64,000 bases of DNA, taken from Pyrenophora tritici-repentis (Eukaryota; Ascomycota; Dothideomycetes; Pleosporales; Pleosporaceae). The notes under the pieces are model-generated. The model saw nothing but the letters and a program-made list of their open reading frames with translations, searched no databases and was not told the origin of the DNA. A program made the translations under genes and the position numbers. The stretch is from NCBI RefSeq assembly GCF_003171515.1, contig NC_089391.1:930001-994000 (forward strand), in the 5' to 3' direction. Shown here in pieces: positions 62,214 to 64,000 of the stretch. The first letter of the stretch is position 1. The number at the start of each line of letters is the position of its first letter.

Positions 62214-63695
62214 ATGACGGAGCCAGAACCACCCGCCGTTGCCGCCCTCTCGCTTGACGAAACGGCGGCACAGCCCGTCTCAAAAGCAACAGAGCAAGAG
62301 ATCAATCCCTGGGACGTGCAAGCGGCAGTCGACGAAGACGGCAATGTCAAGGAATTCGACTATGTCAAAATATCGGAACAGTGGGCCACCAAGCTCATTG
62401 ATCAGCCTCTGCTGGACCGGTTCGAGCGCGTCACTGGCCACAAGCCGCACCGCTGGTTACGGCGTGGCTTGTTCTTCTCACATCGCGACCTGGAACTGAT
62501 ACTCGACGTGTACGAGCGAGGCGATGACTTTCTTCTGTACACTGGACGTGGTCCGAGTAGCGACGCCATGCATATTGGACACACCATCCCTTTTGAATTC
62601 ACAAAGTGGCTGCAGGATGTCTTCGACGTGCCACTAGTCATCATGTTGACAGACGACGAAAAGTTTCTCTTCAAGGAAAAGCTAAAGCAAGAGGAAGTCT
62701 ACGAGTTCTCGCGTCAGAACGCAAAAGACATCATCTCCATTGGCTTTGACGTCAAGAAGACATTCATGTACATTGATTCGGAATTCTTCACATCTGGCTA
62801 CAACCGGCATTTCAGTCTTAACACTACTGAATTCGAAAAGCTCATCACGAACAACCAGGTTCGTGGTGCTTTTGGTTTCCACGGCTCTACCAACATCGGC
62901 AGTAATGCCTTTGCTGCGAAACAGTGTGTTGCTGCATTTGCTTCTTCATACCCCTTCATCTGGGGCGAGGACTACAAGACATACCGTCGTTCCAAGAAGC
63001 TCGCGGCTATACCATGTCTTATTCCCTGCGCCATCGACCAGGACCCCTACTTCCGCCTTGTTCGCGAGAACTGCGGCAGGATGGACCTCCCATCACCAAA
63101 GCCTGCCCTTATCCACTCCAAGTTCCTCACCGCACTTCAAGGCGCTGGCGGTAAAATGAGCGCATCAAATGCCAATTCTGCCATTTTCATGAGCGACACT
63201 CCGAAGCAGATTAAAAACAAGATCAACACCAAAGCATTCTCGGGGGGTCAGGAGACACTCGAGCTACATCGCGAAAAGGGTGGTAACCCGGACATTGACG
63301 TTCCCTACCAGTACATTGCCTACTTCGAAGATGACGACGAAAAGCTCAAGAAGCTAGCAGAAGACTACCGCAAGGGTGAGCTCCTGACTGGTGAGATGAA
63401 GCGGGAATGCGTAGAGACCATGACGGCCTACACCAAGAGATTCCAGGACGCACGAGCCAACGTCACGGATGAAATATTGGACGAGTTCCTGCGCCCCCGC
63501 AAGCTAGAATGGAAGGGTAACCCTAACCCCACCAAACCAAAACTAGAACAGCCCAAAGAGGCAACTGAAGGGGGACCGATGCTAGACGCTGACGGAAAGC
63601 CAATGACTAAGAACGCCCAAAAGAAGGCCGCGAAGATGGCGGAGGTTGAGCGGAAGAAGAAGGAGAAGGAAGCCGCCGCCGCCGCCGCCAAGTAG
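62214..63695 (+). CDS. WRS1: Cytosolic tryptophanyl-tRNA synthetase
   Basis: 493 residues, one exon. The start is ATG 62214 (M-T-E-P-E-P-P-A); the frame opens 16 codons earlier without an ATG. Class I synthetase signatures are intact: H-I-G-H at 120-123 in G-P-S-S-D-A-M-H-I-G-H, and K-M-S-A-S at 314-318. Between them are the eukaryote-type Trp pocket segments (E-F-T-K-W-L-Q-D; F-G-F-H-G-S-T-N-I-G). It charges tRNA-Trp in the cytosol. There is no mitochondrial presequence, and the N-terminal ~40 residues are a disordered extension instead of a WHEP domain. The tail is Lys/Glu-rich and ends in an Ala run coded by GCC repeats. Length and motifs match fungal cytosolic WRS. Confidence 0.96.
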   Translation: MTEPEPPAVAALSLDETAAQPVSKATEQEINPWDVQAAVDEDGNVKEFDYVKISEQWATKLIDQPLLDRFERVTGHKPHRWLRRGLFFSHRDLELILDVYERGDDFLLYTGRGPSSDAMHIGHTIPFEFTKWLQDVFDVPLVIMLTDDEKFLFKEKLKQEEVYEFSRQNAKDIISIGFDVKKTFMYIDSEFFTSGYNRHFSLNTTEFEKLITNNQVRGAFGFHGSTNIGSNAFAAKQCVAAFASSYPFIWGEDYKTYRRSKKLAAIPCLIPCAIDQDPYFRLVRENCGRMDLPSPKPALIHSKFLTALQGAGGKMSASNANSAIFMSDTPKQIKNKINTKAFSGGQETLELHREKGGNPDIDVPYQYIAYFEDDDEKLKKLAEDYRKGELLTGEMKRECVETMTAYTKRFQDARANVTDEILDEFLRPRKLEWKGNPNPTKPKLEQPKEATEGGPMLDADGKPMTKNAQKKAAKMAEVERKKKEKEAAAAAAK

Positions 63696-64000
63696 ACATC
63701 ACGGTACAGGACAGTACGCACTACCAATACCATTGCGTCAAGCTCAAGTGTGCTCGATCTTGGACGTTTCGTGCATATGACTGTTTTCCGTTTCTATCTG
63801 TGCTTGCCCATGTTACTTCTCAGTGAGTCAGTCGATCAGTCGAGATATCACACCCTTCACACAATAAAACGGGACTACCCCAGGCTGCCATTTCGGCGTC
63901 CCAAATTTGATAACCACTCATCACCTGAGCTTGACTAGGAGTTTTGGTCGAACTGCACTGGATTTGCTTGGCAATTAGTTGACGGAACGTCGTATTAACG
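63696..64000 (+). terminator. 3' flank of WRS1
   Basis: Presumed 3' untranslated region and downstream DNA to the window edge. CACAATAAAACGG at 63859-63871 contains an AATAAA polyadenylation hexamer (63861-63866). Confidence 0.45.

Noticed and set aside
1..64000. CRISPR arrays, tRNA or rRNA genes, biosynthetic cluster
   Set aside because: I looked for regular spaced repeats, cloverleaf-like segments and NRPS/PKS core genes on both strands and found none that I can support by eye.

Overview
The window looks like nuclear DNA of a filamentous ascomycete, probably a Dothideomycete close to Pleosporales. The evidence is short GT-AG introns (about 48-220 bp), HET-domain and ankyrin genes, a GH72 glucanosyltransferase, solo LTRs everywhere, and old transposons with RIP-like decay. 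I cannot name the species from sequence alone.

Bases 1 to about 37,000 are a transposon-rich accessory compartment. The first 8 kb hold three HET-domain (heterokaryon-incompatibility type) loci. One is a 5'-truncated relic, and the other two are each broken by a solo LTR with a clean 5-bp target-site duplication. A truncated MFS transporter end follows and abuts one arm of a perfect 176-bp inverted repeat. Between the two arms sits a decayed 12.6-kb hAT element (9557-22130, 8-bp TSD GTACCATC). The hAT contains a full Ty3/Gypsy chromovirus (11345-19437, identical 171-bp LTRs), a decayed Pogo-type element on the other strand, and five LTR-like insertions. Next is an ankyrin-repeat gene split by a Ty1/Copia element (23987-29169, identical 170-bp LTRs). 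The Copia element itself carries a 162-bp hAT-type MITE.

At 30.9-33.9 kb lies the most interesting locus. Two divergent paralogous genes encode small secreted four-cysteine proteins of about 102 and 85 residues. Their coding regions and promoters form an inverted duplication, and one promoter has received a solo LTR between its TATA box and its start codon. These look like effector-type proteins, but no function can be read from sequence. Further on, an intact Pogo/Fot transposon with 51-bp perfect inverted repeats sits inside another solo LTR.

From 37.7 kb to the end the DNA is conserved, gene-dense and free of recognisable transposons. In order it carries: a small secreted helical protein, a kinase-like protein lacking the catalytic Asp, a secreted GH2 glycosidase with one frameshift, a GNAT acetyltransferase, mitochondrial ribosomal protein uS15m, cytosolic 40S uS2 (RPS0), a GPI-anchored GH72 beta-1,3-glucanosyltransferase, gamma-tubulin complex protein GCP3, a BTB-like protein, a TmpA-like membrane protein with frameshifts at G runs, a PRELI/Ups-family lipid-transfer protein, and cytosolic tryptophanyl-tRNA synthetase. 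The sharp change near 37 kb fits a two-speed genome: fast-evolving self-recognition and secreted-protein genes among transposons, next to stable housekeeping genes.
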